DNA of 64,000 bases from an uncultured Clostridia bacterium (GTDB taxonomy: Bacteria; Bacillota; Clostridia; Oscillospirales; CAG-272): positions 37,337-101,336 of the forward strand of contig CALXXF010000003.1 in the NCBI GenBank assembly GCA_944392615.1. Direction: 5' to 3'. Of this stretch, positions 27,262 to 36,716 are shown piece after piece (the first letter of the stretch is position 1; every line of letters starts with the position of its first letter). Below the pieces are notes generated by a model. It made no database searches and was not told where the DNA came from. It was given only the letters and a program-made list of their open reading frames with translations. The position numbers and the translations under genes were made by a program.

Positions 27262-28344
27262 ATGTCAAACAGATTGTTTCAGGGCATCATATATCAGATG
27301 AAGGATGCGGTAGACCGCGTTATAGGCGTTATTGACGATTCCGGTATAGTTATTTCGTGCAGCGAGCTGGGAAGGATCGGAGAGGCAAGGCAGGGCGTCC
27401 GTGAAGAGCTGACCTACGCCTCTGACGTCGTGGTCATGGGTGGATATACCTACAGGTCACTCAACACTGCGACGAAGAACGAGTATATAGTTTTTGTTGA
27501 GGGCGAGGACAAGGTGGCAGACAAGCTCTCTATGATACTTTCAATATCGCTTCTCAATATAAAGAACCTTTATGACGACAAGCATGACAAGAGCTCGTTC
27601 ATAAAGAACATCATTCTCGACAACATACTTCCGAGCGATATCTACGCAAAATCCAAAGAGCTCCATTTTGCCACCGATGTATCAAGGGTAGTTTTTCTGA
27701 TCAAGTTCAACGGAAAGAACGATATAATACCCTACGACGTCATGCAGAACATGTTCCCGGGCAAGAACAAGGATTATGTCATAAATGTAGGCGAGCGCGA
27801 CAGCGTCCTTGTAAAAGAGGTGAAGACTAACTACGATATGAAGGAAATGGAGGAAGTGGCTCGCAATATATCCGACACTATTTCCTCGGAATTTTACACC
27901 AAGGTCTCAATAGGCATAGGAACGGTGGTCAACAATATCAAGGACCTTGCACGCTCCTATAAGGAAGCTCAGGTTGCTCTTGAAGTCGGGAAGGTGTTTG
28001 ATACCGAAAAAGACATAATAAGCTATGACAACCTTGGTATAGGCAGACTCATATATCAGTTGCCGACCACTCTTTGCGAGATGTTCTTACAGGAAGTTTT
28101 CAAGAAGGGACCGCTTGAAAGCCTCGACAAAGAGACTCTCATGACTATACAGGCGTTTTTTGAAAACAACCTCAATGTTTCGGAAACATCCAGAAAGCTC
28201 TTTGTGCACAGGAACACGCTGGTTTACCGTCTTGAGAAGATACGCAAGCTCACAGGCCTCGACCTGCGTGAGTTTGAGCATGCCATAACCTTCAAAGTCG
28301 CTCTCATGGTTAAAAAATATCTTTCTTCAAAGTCAGTGAAATAA
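27262..28344 (+). CDS. PucR/CdaR-family transcriptional regulator
   Basis: A 360-residue regulator. The N-terminal part (residues 1-130) is a sensor-like region (IDDSGIVISCSELGRIGE...), the middle resembles the GGDEF-like domain of the CdaR family (SIGIGTVVNNIKDLARSYKEAQVAL), and the C-terminus is a PucR-type helix-turn-helix: NLNVSETSRKLFVHRNTLVYRLEKI. Such proteins sense small molecules (for example sugar acids or purine breakdown products); the ligand here is not evident and no catabolic operon lies beside it. ATG 27262 is chosen over 27250, which sits on top of AAAGGA. It stands alone behind its own promoter. Confidence 0.82.
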   Translation: MSNRLFQGIIYQMKDAVDRVIGVIDDSGIVISCSELGRIGEARQGVREELTYASDVVVMGGYTYRSLNTATKNEYIVFVEGEDKVADKLSMILSISLLNIKNLYDDKHDKSSFIKNIILDNILPSDIYAKSKELHFATDVSRVVFLIKFNGKNDIIPYDVMQNMFPGKNKDYVINVGERDSVLVKEVKTNYDMKEMEEVARNISDTISSEFYTKVSIGIGTVVNNIKDLARSYKEAQVALEVGKVFDTEKDIISYDNLGIGRLIYQLPTTLCEMFLQEVFKKGPLESLDKETLMTIQAFFENNLNVSETSRKLFVHRNTLVYRLEKIRKLTGLDLREFEHAITFKVALMVKKYLSSKSVK

Positions 28345-28460
28345 TTTTTAACGTATATCGCAGGTCTGCGGCGCATTTGCTTCCGGAAGCGGTTCCATAA
28401 CAAGTGTATTTTTGCTTGTATTGTGATAGTGACCGTGAAAACATCATTACAACAGTAAAC

Positions 28461-28491
28461 AACAGCTTGCCGGAAAGGCAGGCTGTTGATG
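28461..28491 (+). other. Hairpin after the PucR-type regulator
   Basis: CAACAGC-TTGCC and GGCAGGCTGTTG pair around GGAAA with small irregularities. No T-run follows, so it may be a weak terminator or an mRNA-end hairpin. The rest of the 324-base gap up to 28668 shows nothing recognisable. Confidence 0.35.
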
Positions 28492-28668
28492 TTGTGTAGG
28501 GCCCATATCGACTCAATATCGCTGTTTTCGCCTGTCCTGAAAACGCTCTTTTATCTACTCGTGTTCTTACCGCGGTTCTGTGCAAAGCAGGAATGCGAGC
28601 ACTTATGCAGAGTAAAGACTCCGGAGATGTTTCATGCGCCGTGACCTCCCTTCTGAGGTATATTTATA

Positions 28669-30012
28669 ATGAAAAAGCACTTAGCACTTTTACCTGTGCT
28701 CTGCGCAGTGTTTGTGACAGCATTGCTTTGCGTCACAGTCACCGCCGCTGTCTGCATGGGACCGCTTTCTGCACAAAAGGAACCGCAGCAGACTCAGGAT
28801 ACAGTCTCCACCGAAGAAGTCGCAGACGATTATTTCGATATTGAAAGACTCGAAGCGGTAATAGAAATGTACGAGGATAAATCGGCTTTCACGCTCGACA
28901 CCGATGGGCTTACCGAGGCTCTTATAGATGCATTCATAGATTTTACAGCAGACGAATATGCTTCGTATATGACCGCTGAGGAATATGAAGAGTATTTTTC
29001 GTCATACAGTGCCGTTGCCACAGGTATAGGAATCCGCGTGGCAAGCGTGTCCGGCAGGATAGTCATAATGGAAGTCGTCGGAGGGTCTCCGGCGGAGCAG
29101 GCAGGCTTGCTTGCAGGAGACGTTATTCTTGGAGCCGACGGAGTACTGCTTGACGGTAATAACTCTGAAAACCTTCTTGAGGATGCCCAGGAGCTTTTTG
29201 CAAAGGAAGAGGGAAGCGTTATCGAACTGAGCGTAGACAGAAGCGGAAAAAGCCTCAACGTGCAGGTCGAGGTCAGGGAATACTCGGTGAGGACGGTATC
29301 TCTCGACTATATTTCGTACTGCGGCAAAAGATTTGCGGTCATAGCTATAAACAGCTTTGATTATGCGGCGCCGGTCCAGTTCAAGGAAGCTGTGGATGAG
29401 GCGGAGAAAAATGCGGACTTTATTGTTTTTGATCTTCGCGGAAATCTCGGAGGCCTGCTGTCAAGTGTCAGCGCGATGCTTACTTATCTTGTAGGCGACG
29501 GTGTCAAGCTCGCCGAGATAGTTTACAGAAACAGCAGCGATGAAATATACAGCGGTGAGAATGCAAACGACTACTATTTTACAGATAATTCCGTGGGAAG
29601 AATAGAGGTTACGCTCAACGGGGCAGTCATATATAATTCCGCGTATGCCCAGCACAAAATGAGCATACCGGCTGCCGTGCTCACAGACGGAAGAACAGCG
29701 AGTGCCGCCGAACTGTTTACCGCGGTGCTGAGGGATTACGATCTTGCCACAATAGTCGGGCAGAATACCTACGGAAAAGGCTGTATGCAGGCGACTTACA
29801 AGCTTGATGACGGCGGAGAGCTGAAGCTCACGACTGCGTATTACAATCCGCCCTGCGGCGTGAATTACGATGTTTCCACAGACGGTCCGGTCGGGATAGC
29901 TCCCGATATAAAGGCAGAAGACGACGCTACTGCCGATACAGGTATAGAGGGCTATGAAAAGGACGCGGTCATTCTTGCGGCGCTTGAAGCGCTGAGCGGA
30001 ACGGAGCAGTGA
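28669..30012 (+). CDS. S41-family C-terminal processing peptidase
   Basis: A 447-residue secreted or membrane-anchored protease of the CtpA/CtpB type. It has an N-terminal hydrophobic segment (about residues 5-30, signal or anchor), a PDZ domain (about 115-200: GIGIRVASVSGRIVIMEVV, SPAEQAGLLAGDVILGADG), and the S41 core with FDLRGNLGGLL, the nucleophile in DGRTASAAELFTA and the lysine in NTYGKGCMQ. The Ser/Lys dyad is complete. CtpB in Bacillus helps spoIVB trigger SigK activation, so a sporulation role is possible, but S41 proteases also have housekeeping roles. RBS GAGG 10 bases upstream of the ATG. Confidence 0.92.
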   Translation: MKKHLALLPVLCAVFVTALLCVTVTAAVCMGPLSAQKEPQQTQDTVSTEEVADDYFDIERLEAVIEMYEDKSAFTLDTDGLTEALIDAFIDFTADEYASYMTAEEYEEYFSSYSAVATGIGIRVASVSGRIVIMEVVGGSPAEQAGLLAGDVILGADGVLLDGNNSENLLEDAQELFAKEEGSVIELSVDRSGKSLNVQVEVREYSVRTVSLDYISYCGKRFAVIAINSFDYAAPVQFKEAVDEAEKNADFIVFDLRGNLGGLLSSVSAMLTYLVGDGVKLAEIVYRNSSDEIYSGENANDYYFTDNSVGRIEVTLNGAVIYNSAYAQHKMSIPAAVLTDGRTASAAELFTAVLRDYDLATIVGQNTYGKGCMQATYKLDDGGELKLTTAYYNPPCGVNYDVSTDGPVGIAPDIKAEDDATADTGIEGYEKDAVILAALEALSGTEQ

Positions 30013-30116
30013 CAACGACGAGTCTTTGCTTGGTCAGCATGCTGTATATGAATTCCGGCAGCGCGGTCTGTGCACCCGGCAGGTATGTTTACAGAGATAT
30101 CACGGCATGTGAAGAA

Positions 30117-30158
30117 GCAGCATGTGAAAAGGTATGTGAAAAAAGCAGCATGTGAAAA
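30117..30158. repeat. Short direct repeat downstream of the S41 protease
   Basis: GCAGCATGTGAAAA occurs at 30117 and 30145, with related GTATGTGAAAA between them. It is in the 315-base gap before greA, which otherwise shows no feature. Confidence 0.7.
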
Positions 30159-30328
30159 CTGTTTTCAGGTGCACGGGAAGCCGATGAGAAGCGAATGAGA
30201 AGCGCGCGGGATAATTCCCGGCAAAGCTGAAACTGAAAGCGGATTTTCCCTGTGCATATTCAATCTTTGAATGGTATAAACAAATCCATCAAATAAATTT
30301 AACGAAATGATTTATCAGAGGTGTTAAC

Positions 30329-30802
30329 ATGGCTAACGAAATAAAAGTAACTAACGAGGGTCTGAAAAATCTTAAGGATGAGCTCAACTTTCTGAAGGAA
30401 GTAAAGAGAAACGAGGTAGTTGAGGCTATAAGGCTTGCGCTTTCATACGGCGACCTTTCAGAAAACAGCGAGTATGACGAGGCCAAAACCGAGCAGGCAA
30501 GAGTGGAGTCGAGAATACAGGAGCTTGAAGAAATACTCAAAAATGTTCAGGTCATAGAAGATCACGAAATAAAGACCGATACCGTAAATATAGGCGCCAT
30601 AGTCAGCGTTGTCAACCTGAATAACGGAAAAGAATTCGAGTATACAATGGTAGGAGTTACCGAGTCCAACCCGCTCAAGGGAAAGATTTCAGACCGGTCT
30701 CCGATCGGAAAGGCTCTTATGGGAAGACGCACCGGAGATGATGTTCCGGTTGAGACTCCCGCAGGACCGATAACTCTTAAAATAGTAAGCATAAGAAAGT
30801 AA
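30329..30802 (+). CDS. greA: Transcription elongation factor GreA
   Basis: A 157-residue factor that stimulates RNA cleavage by backtracked RNA polymerase. The N-terminal coiled coil carries the acidic tip [16 protein letters not shown], and the C-terminal FKBP-like domain has [16 protein letters not shown]. Length is normal. RBS GAGGTG with 5 bases before ATG. lysS follows about 150 bases on, a pairing common in Firmicutes. Confidence 0.97.
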   Translation: MANEIKVTNEGLKNLKDELNFLKEVKRNEVVEAIRLALSYGDLSENSEYDEAKTEQARVESRIQELEEILKNVQVIEDHEIKTDTVNIGAIVSVVNLNNGKEFEYTMVGVTESNPLKGKISDRSPIGKALMGRRTGDDVPVETPAGPITLKIVSIRK

Positions 30803-30954
30803 GAGCGCCACAAGGGGCGGGATTTTGTTTTTACAGTTTCCGGAGCGGACAGCGCCGGAAGACAGCTTGCGCAGATGAGGTACGCTACTGGCGACGTGAC
30901 AACTTCTTATATTCTGAACCTGTCTGCGAGTACGAAAGGAATACAGAAAAAATT

Positions 30955-32925
30955 ATGAATAACAGCAGTGCCAACAGTGTGAATCAGAATGCAATGGATG
31001 CGTCTGAGGAAAAGGAGTATTCTGAAATACTCAGAATACGCAGGGAAAAGCTCTTTGAATTGAGAAAGGCGGGCAAGGATCCCTTTGTCATAACAAAATA
31101 TGATGTTACCGCAAAAAGCTCAGATATAAAATCTGATTACGAAAAATATGAAGCCTCCACAGTTTCGGTTGCCGGAAGAATCACGAGCCGCAGGATCATG
31201 GGCAAGGCTTCGTTTGCAAGCATAGCCGATGCGTCGGGAAGTATTCAGATATATGTCAGAAGGGACGATGTCGGAGAAGAGGGCTATGCCTCATTCAAAA
31301 AGTGGGATATTGGCGATATAGTCGGGACGGAAGGGTTTGTCTTCAAAACGCAGACGGGGGAGATATCTGTCCATGCGTCCAAGATAGTGCTGCTGTCAAA
31401 AAGCCTGCTTCCGCTGCCCGAAAAATATCACGGGCTTACAAATACCGACCTGCGTTACCGTCAGCGCTATCTTGATCTTATTGTAAATCCTGATGTCAAA
31501 GACACCTTTATAAAGCGTTCAAGGATAATTTCGGAGATACGCTCGTATCTTGAGAGCCGCGGATTTCTTGAGGTTGAGACTCCGATACTTCACACGCAGG
31601 CGGGTGGCGCGGCGGCGAGGCCGTTTGTAACGCATCACAACACTCTTGATATAGACATGTATCTCAGAATAGCGTTGGAGCTTCATCTCAAAAGGCTTAT
31701 CGTGGGCGGATTCGATCGCGTTTATGAGATAGGCAGGGTGTTCAGAAACGAGGGTATGGATACAAGGCACAACCCTGAGTTTACCCTGCTTGAACTCTAT
31801 CAGGCGTATACCGATTACGAGGGCATGATGGAGCTTACCGAGGATATGTTCAGAACGGTGGCTAAAAAAGTACTCGGAAGCGCTGTTGTCAGGTACGGGG
31901 ATTACACAATAGACCTGGAAAGCAAATTTGCACGCATGACTATGACAGAGGCGGTCAGCAAATATGCCGGTATAGATTTCACGTCGGTTACTGAGCTCAG
32001 TGAGGCAAGACGGCTTGCAGACGAGCGCGGCATAAAGTACGAGGACAGGCACGGCATAGGTGATATCCTGAATTTCTTCTTTGAGGAATACTGCGAGGAC
32101 AAGCTGATACAGCCGACCTTCATAACCGGTCATCCGGTCGAGATTTCTCCGCTTGCAAAAAAAGATCCAAATGACAACAGGTATACCGAAAGGTTTGAGG
32201 TGTTCATTCTCGGAAGGGAGCACGGGAATGCTTTTTCTGAGCTCAACGATCCTGTAGACCAGAGGGAGAGGTTTGAATATCAGGCGGCGATGAAGGCACG
32301 CGGAGACGACGAGGCGTGCGGAGTGGATGAGGATTTTCTCAATGCCATGGAATACGGCATGCCTCCTACGGGCGGTCTCGGAATAGGCATCGACCGTCTT
32401 GTCATGCTGCTCACGAATGCGCCTTCGATACGCGACGTTATTCTGTTCCCCACAATGAAACCTGTCAAGGACGGAAACCCCGGAAGCGAACAGGGCGCTG
32501 AGTGTGACACTTCTGCTTCCGGCACGGTAAAATCAGAGCCTGAAAAGATAGATTTTTCGAAGGTGGAGATCGAGCCTTTGTTCAAAGACTTCGTCGATTT
32601 TGAAACCTTCAGCCGTTCTGATTTCAGGGCAGTCAAGGTGCTTTCTTGCGAGGCTGTTCCGAAATCCAAAAAGCTATTGAAATTCACACTGGACGACGGG
32701 AGCGGCGTGACAAGAACCATCCTGAGCGGCATACACGGCTACTATGAGCCAGAGGAGCTGATAGGCAAGACGTGTATAGCTATTACCAATCTTCCGCCGA
32801 GAGCCATGATGGGTGTTGAGTCGTGCGGCATGCTGATAAGCGCTCTGCACAAAGAAGAAGGGGAGGACAAGCTCCACCTGCTTATGGTGGACGACCATAT
32901 CCCTGCCGGCGCCAAGCTTTACTGA
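30955..32925 (+). CDS. lysS: Lysyl-tRNA synthetase (class II) with extra C-terminal tRNA-binding domain
   Basis: A 656-residue enzyme charging tRNA-Lys. The first 500 residues are a normal class II LysRS: anticodon-binding OB fold (about 70-150), motif 2 in [20 protein letters not shown], and motif 3 in [18 protein letters not shown]. After [11 protein letters not shown] comes a linker, then an added OB-fold of the MetRS-C/Trbp111 type (about 540-656) with [29 protein letters not shown] and [19 protein letters not shown]. Bacterial LysRS is usually about 500 residues, so this is a fusion. The added domain should raise general tRNA affinity. The frame is continuous across the junction. Confidence 0.95.
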   Translation: MNNSSANSVNQNAMDASEEKEYSEILRIRREKLFELRKAGKDPFVITKYDVTAKSSDIKSDYEKYEASTVSVAGRITSRRIMGKASFASIADASGSIQIYVRRDDVGEEGYASFKKWDIGDIVGTEGFVFKTQTGEISVHASKIVLLSKSLLPLPEKYHGLTNTDLRYRQRYLDLIVNPDVKDTFIKRSRIISEIRSYLESRGFLEVETPILHTQAGGAAARPFVTHHNTLDIDMYLRIALELHLKRLIVGGFDRVYEIGRVFRNEGMDTRHNPEFTLLELYQAYTDYEGMMELTEDMFRTVAKKVLGSAVVRYGDYTIDLESKFARMTMTEAVSKYAGIDFTSVTELSEARRLADERGIKYEDRHGIGDILNFFFEEYCEDKLIQPTFITGHPVEISPLAKKDPNDNRYTERFEVFILGREHGNAFSELNDPVDQRERFEYQAAMKARGDDEACGVDEDFLNAMEYGMPPTGGLGIGIDRLVMLLTNAPSIRDVILFPTMKPVKDGNPGSEQGAECDTSASGTVKSEPEKIDFSKVEIEPLFKDFVDFETFSRSDFRAVKVLSCEAVPKSKKLLKFTLDDGSGVTRTILSGIHGYYEPEELIGKTCIAITNLPPRAMMGVESCGMLISALHKEEGEDKLHLLMVDDHIPAGAKLY

Positions 32926-33011
32926 GAAGTATTTACCGCTTCCTGCCGGAAAGCGGAGGGAGCTTTTTATTCACCTGTTCGCGCCGGACTCTAGGAATTT
33001 TCCGGACTTAC

Positions 33012-33049
33012 CTGAATCCGGATAAATCTGAATCCGGATAAATCTGAAT
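33012..33049. repeat. 16-bp tandem repeat, 2.4 copies
   Basis: CTGAATCCGGATAAAT at 33012 and 33028, then CTGAAT. It is in the 308-base gap after lysS, which has no other recognisable element. Confidence 0.9.
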
Positions 33050-33233
33050 ATGAAAAACGTGGTTTTGCGGGTATGCTGTCGTTTGTTGCAGGACTGACCC
33101 GCCGTAGCATGTTCGCCTGAGTGTTCGCCGCGGTATGCTGCTGCATGTATATTGTGCTTATGATCTGTTGCGCGTTCTTTATGAAAGCCACTTTAATATG
33201 TGTTTTAGCTGCGTCAGCGGCATGGAGATAACC

Positions 33234-33923
33234 GTGAAAAAAGTAATAAAATGGCTGGATAACTATTGGTATCATTACAAGTGGCCGACTGTGATAATAC
33301 TTTTCTTTGCCGTTATTGTCATAGCATGTACGGTCCAGATGGCAAAGAAGACAGACCCGGACATAAATGCCGTATACATCGGGCCGCTTGTGCTTACCGA
33401 CAGCGCAGTAAGCGCAATGGAGGACATTCTTGAACAGAAAGCCGGAGATCTAAACGGAGACGGAAAGGTTGAAGTACAGCTTACGAAGATAGTTATTCTA
33501 TCTGACGAGCAGCTTGAGGAGCTTAAGCAGGAGGCGGCAGAAGAGAACGATCAGGTTTACTATGACCCGGCGCTCCGCGCTGAAGCGGTGAAGCAGGCGC
33601 GCTTCTATCTGTCAGGCGGTACGACGCCGCTCTGTTTTATCGACAAGTATATGTACGAAATATTCAGAGATGAGGGAATACTTGCACCTCTTTCGGACAT
33701 ACTCGGAGAAAAGCCGGAAAATGCTTTCGACGATTACGGGATCTATCTGAAGGACACCGAGTTCGGTCAATACTACTCGGTCTTTTCAGAGCTTCCTGAG
33801 GACACTGTGGTTTGTATGGCCGTCAGGTCCTTTGTCTCTTCGATACAGAACAACAAGCAGGATGAGCAGAGATACAACAATCACGTGGCTCTTTTTAGAA
33901 AGATACTTGAGTTTGATGTGTGA
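33234..33923 (+). CDS. Unknown membrane-anchored extracytoplasmic protein
   Basis: A 229-residue protein that I do not recognise. It starts VKKVIKWLDNYWYHYKWPT, with one membrane helix (about residues 16-37: TVIILFFAVIVIACTVQM) and the rest outside the cell. The outer part is acidic and contains LNGDGKVEVQLTKIVILSD and TPLCFIDKYMYEIFRDEGIL; the latter is reminiscent of solute-binding protein lobes, but this is weak. GTG 33234 is taken as start because GGAG stands 6 bases upstream; the frame is open from 33135. It is the only gene between lysS and the convergent spoIIP. Function unknown. Confidence 0.7.
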   Translation: MKKVIKWLDNYWYHYKWPTVIILFFAVIVIACTVQMAKKTDPDINAVYIGPLVLTDSAVSAMEDILEQKAGDLNGDGKVEVQLTKIVILSDEQLEELKQEAAEENDQVYYDPALRAEAVKQARFYLSGGTTPLCFIDKYMYEIFRDEGILAPLSDILGEKPENAFDDYGIYLKDTEFGQYYSVFSELPEDTVVCMAVRSFVSSIQNNKQDEQRYNNHVALFRKILEFDV

Positions 33924-34152
33924 ATGATATGCTGTGTGCGTGCTGCCAAAGCAGTTCAAACGCCGGCGCGGTATAAGAGAAAAGCGGTAAAATATGCGGC
34001 GGTTAAGGACAGTCACGACAGAGAGCAAAATGCGGTATTTAGGATGCGGGTGATTTTAAAATTTGTGTGTTGTACGCACAAGTGATGCCGTATGAACCAA
34101 CTCCAAAGCATCGGCATAGACAGGATACGAAAAATACAAAAATACAAAAATA

Positions 34153-34194
34153 TAAAAATCAGAAGCGCGCAGAGCTTTGCTCCGCGCGCTTCTG
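34153..34194 (-). terminator. Terminator after spoIIP
   Basis: On the minus strand CAGAAGCGCGC-GGAGC pairs with GCTCT-GCGCGCTTCTG and is followed by ATTTTTATATTTTT. It ends the gpr-spoIIP transcript. The rest of 33924-34311 holds no gene. Confidence 0.85.
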
Positions 34195-34311
34195 TATATG
34201 GCGTGTTTGCGGAAAGATACGAGAAAGTATTTGTGCCTTTTGGTCTGATGTGCGTGTTATTTTGACTTTATCGGCAGATTTACCGCGGCACGGCTCTGTT
34301 AAAGTGCAGCC

Positions 34312-35334
34312 TTACATATTTCCTATAATGAACATGGCAAAATATTTTGCGAACAATTCTGCCGAGCGGACCGCTTCGGAAAGGCTGTTTCCGGTTGTAC
34401 CCACATACAGCGAAAGAGAACACGGCGCGTACTGCTGGCTGAGGGTCTCCTGCCTCAGCAGAATGCTTCGCATGATACCGGGATTTATATTGCATATCAT
34501 ATCGGTAAGCTTGTATGCCGCGGCAAGATTTGTGTAGTTTATACCGCCTCCCGGATTGCTTCCGACTGCAAACATCAGTTGCGCTCCCGCCTTGCCTTCA
34601 ATATATCCGACTGAACGTACTATACGGTTGTCCTGTGTATAAACGCCGTCTCTGTGTACGTCGAGAACAAAGCGTATGGTCGGATATTTGGCAAGATACT
34701 TGTCTATCACATCCTGCGCCGAGCTTCCGACTGTGTTTTCGTCTATTCTTTCCTGGGCATGGATGGTTATTATACCTGCGGCAGAAAGGACTTCGGAAAT
34801 CTTTTTTCCCACGGCAAATATATTTTCATCTTTTTCTTCTGACGTAAAGGGAAAATTGCGGTCCGCCTGTGTTGCGCCATCGGGAGAGTAGCATTCGTCA
34901 GGATGAGAATGGATTATGAGAACGGTCGGCGCTACCGGATCACAGGAAAACGGAAACTCGTAGCCAGGAAGGCGTGATACATCGGCGTCTGACAGAGTAT
35001 AGTTCTTTATGGTCGCCTCGGTTTCTGATAAATCTGCAGATACGATTTCCACTTTTTCAGTTTTTCCCGCGTTTGATGAATCAGTCACATCAGGGTCTTC
35101 ATCAGTACCGGTCGGTTTGTCCTGACTGTCTTTTGTGGCATCGGTTGTCATGCTCTGACCCGGAGCAAAAGCGAGAAAGGCTTCGGCAAGGAATTTTTTT
35201 GTGTTATTCTCGCTTATAATTATGCTTCGAACCATGTAGGTAAAGGCGCATATCAAAGCGAGAAGCGCTATTATACACATGAGTATTCTGAATATCTTTG
35301 TCCTGTTTCGTTCATTCATGGGCGTTCCGTTCAT
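34312..35334 (-). CDS. spoIIP: Stage II sporulation protein P
   Basis: A 340-residue peptidoglycan hydrolase (amidase and endopeptidase) of the SpoIIDMP engulfment machine. It has an N-terminal anchor (about residues 14-40), a low-complexity linker, and the SpoIIP domain with VLIIHSHPDECYSP (zinc-binding His), RFVLDVHRDGVY (second metal/catalytic region) and LMFAVGSNPGG. Length is slightly short for the family but all blocks are there. The start ATG follows GGGGAGGAAAG. It lies directly downstream of gpr, the same pair as in Bacillus. Confidence 0.93.
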   Translation of the reverse strand: MNGTPMNERNRTKIFRILMCIIALLALICAFTYMVRSIIISENNTKKFLAEAFLAFAPGQSMTTDATKDSQDKPTGTDEDPDVTDSSNAGKTEKVEIVSADLSETEATIKNYTLSDADVSRLPGYEFPFSCDPVAPTVLIIHSHPDECYSPDGATQADRNFPFTSEEKDENIFAVGKKISEVLSAAGIITIHAQERIDENTVGSSAQDVIDKYLAKYPTIRFVLDVHRDGVYTQDNRIVRSVGYIEGKAGAQLMFAVGSNPGGGINYTNLAAAYKLTDMICNINPGIMRSILLRQETLSQQYAPCSLSLYVGTTGNSLSEAVRSAELFAKYFAMFIIGNM

Positions 35335-35389
35335 CTTTCCTCCCCGGCGGATTCAGGCCCCGTTATTGTCTGGGCGCCGATATACCGTC

Positions 35390-36325
35390 TCAATTAATAT
35401 TAATATTTTGATTTTTACTTTCGTATTCCGAAATAGCATACAGGTTTATAGCGGCTGCCACTATGGAAGCAAGCTTTTTTGCCGCGGCGTCGCAGTCTTT
35501 AGGCGTTACAAAAAAGCTGCGATTGTTTTCAAGAATCTCTGAAAGCCTTCGGTCAATTTCTGCGCCGCTCTTTTCGAGCAGGTCGTATATGAGAGTTGAC
35601 GAATCCACTATTGTTGGCACTCCTACAGCAATTACAGGAACACCTATGTTTTCCTCGCCAACCGAATGTCGTCGGTTTCCTATACCTGAACCAGGCGTTA
35701 TCCCGGTGTCTGATATCTGAACCGTCCTCATGAGTCTGTCCACGCTCTTTGACGCCAGGCAATCGACTGCAATCACAACATTTGCCCTGCTCGCAGTTAC
35801 AGCACCTTTGATGAGTTCTGCACTTTCTATACCCGTATTTCCAGCCACACCGGGGCAAAAGGCAGAAAGCGGTATCCCCGTTTCTTCGTCAGCAAGATGC
35901 GAGGTGACCCGTATCTCTTCGCAGCAGAGCGGACCTATTGAATCCGCTGTAAACTCACGGTTGCCTATTCCTGCGACGAGGACCCGCTTCTTTCCTCTGA
36001 CCTTTTCATTTATCAGCCTTGAGAGCGTTTTCATTATTTCAACGACGACCTCGTTTTCGGTATGCGCGCCCGCTTCGGCGGAATTTGAACCTCGTATATG
36101 CGGCGGTTCTTCCTGCCAAAGCGGTCCGAATGATATGGTGACGTAATTTCCGACCGGCTTTCCGACTGCCTTTTCTCCGCGGCCGTCTGTTATACAGACA
36201 TCAAGTGTTGTCGTGCCGCGTGTGGATGAAGTTCTGACCTTCACGCCTGGGGACGGCGTTTTTTGCGTCACACATCCGCTTTCGGCAGCAAGATCTGTCC
36301 GTGCGTATTCAGAATAGTTGACCAT
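35390..36325 (-). CDS. gpr: GPR endopeptidase (spore germination protease)
   Basis: A 311-residue protease that degrades small acid-soluble spore proteins at germination. It is a zymogen made in the forespore; the sequence starts MVNYSEYARTDLAAES, with the typical RTDLA pro-region. Other family blocks are VLVAGIGNREFTADSIGPL, FCPGVAGNTGIESAELI, VIAVDCLASKSVDRL and GSGIGNRRHSVGEENIGVPV. The ATG at 36325 is preceded by AAAGGTGCAACAC; the open frame to 36409 is not family-like. It is co-transcribed with spoIIP, 55 bases upstream of it. Confidence 0.95.
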   Translation of the reverse strand: MVNYSEYARTDLAAESGCVTQKTPSPGVKVRTSSTRGTTTLDVCITDGRGEKAVGKPVGNYVTISFGPLWQEEPPHIRGSNSAEAGAHTENEVVVEIMKTLSRLINEKVRGKKRVLVAGIGNREFTADSIGPLCCEEIRVTSHLADEETGIPLSAFCPGVAGNTGIESAELIKGAVTASRANVVIAVDCLASKSVDRLMRTVQISDTGITPGSGIGNRRHSVGEENIGVPVIAVGVPTIVDSSTLIYDLLEKSGAEIDRRLSEILENNRSFFVTPKDCDAAAKKLASIVAAAINLYAISEYESKNQNININ

Positions 36326-36536
36326 GTGTTGCACCTTTCTGCAGTTTATTTCCGGAAGCTGTGGTTTGTGTTTTACATAAGGATTTTTGCCACAAAGCGT
36401 GAAATACAACGGGTAAATATCGACGATATTGTAAATTTATTGTAAATAAGCAATGTGTATAATAAACAAAAAAGGACCGCACTTTTGTGCAAGAACACGA
36501 AATAAATAAAACATGTGTTTATCGGGAAATAATCTC

Positions 36537-36565
36537 TTGCCAAAAGCGGGGATTGATGATATAAT
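36537..36565 (+). promoter_or_regulatory. Sigma-A promoter for the oligopeptide-binding lipoprotein
   Basis: TTGCCA (36537-36542), 17-base spacer, TATAAT (36560-36565). The leader to 36716 can form hairpins (for example GGCGATT with AATCGCC near 36650-36678), but no known riboswitch class is recognised. Confidence 0.65.
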
Positions 36566-36716
36566 ACTCAAGTAAAAGAAAAGGGCTTGCAGGCGTGCGC
36601 GCGTGCGCATGTCCTTTCAGTGACGGTCAAGCCCCCGATTACGGCGATTTACGTGTTTACGTTGAGTAAGGTAATCGCCCCTTATCCGACCGCACAAAAC
36701 CAAGGAGGATCATATC

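Noticed and set aside
30803..30954. T-box or lysine riboswitch before lysS
   Set aside because: No T-box motif, no lysine aptamer core and no terminator were seen in the 150-base gap.
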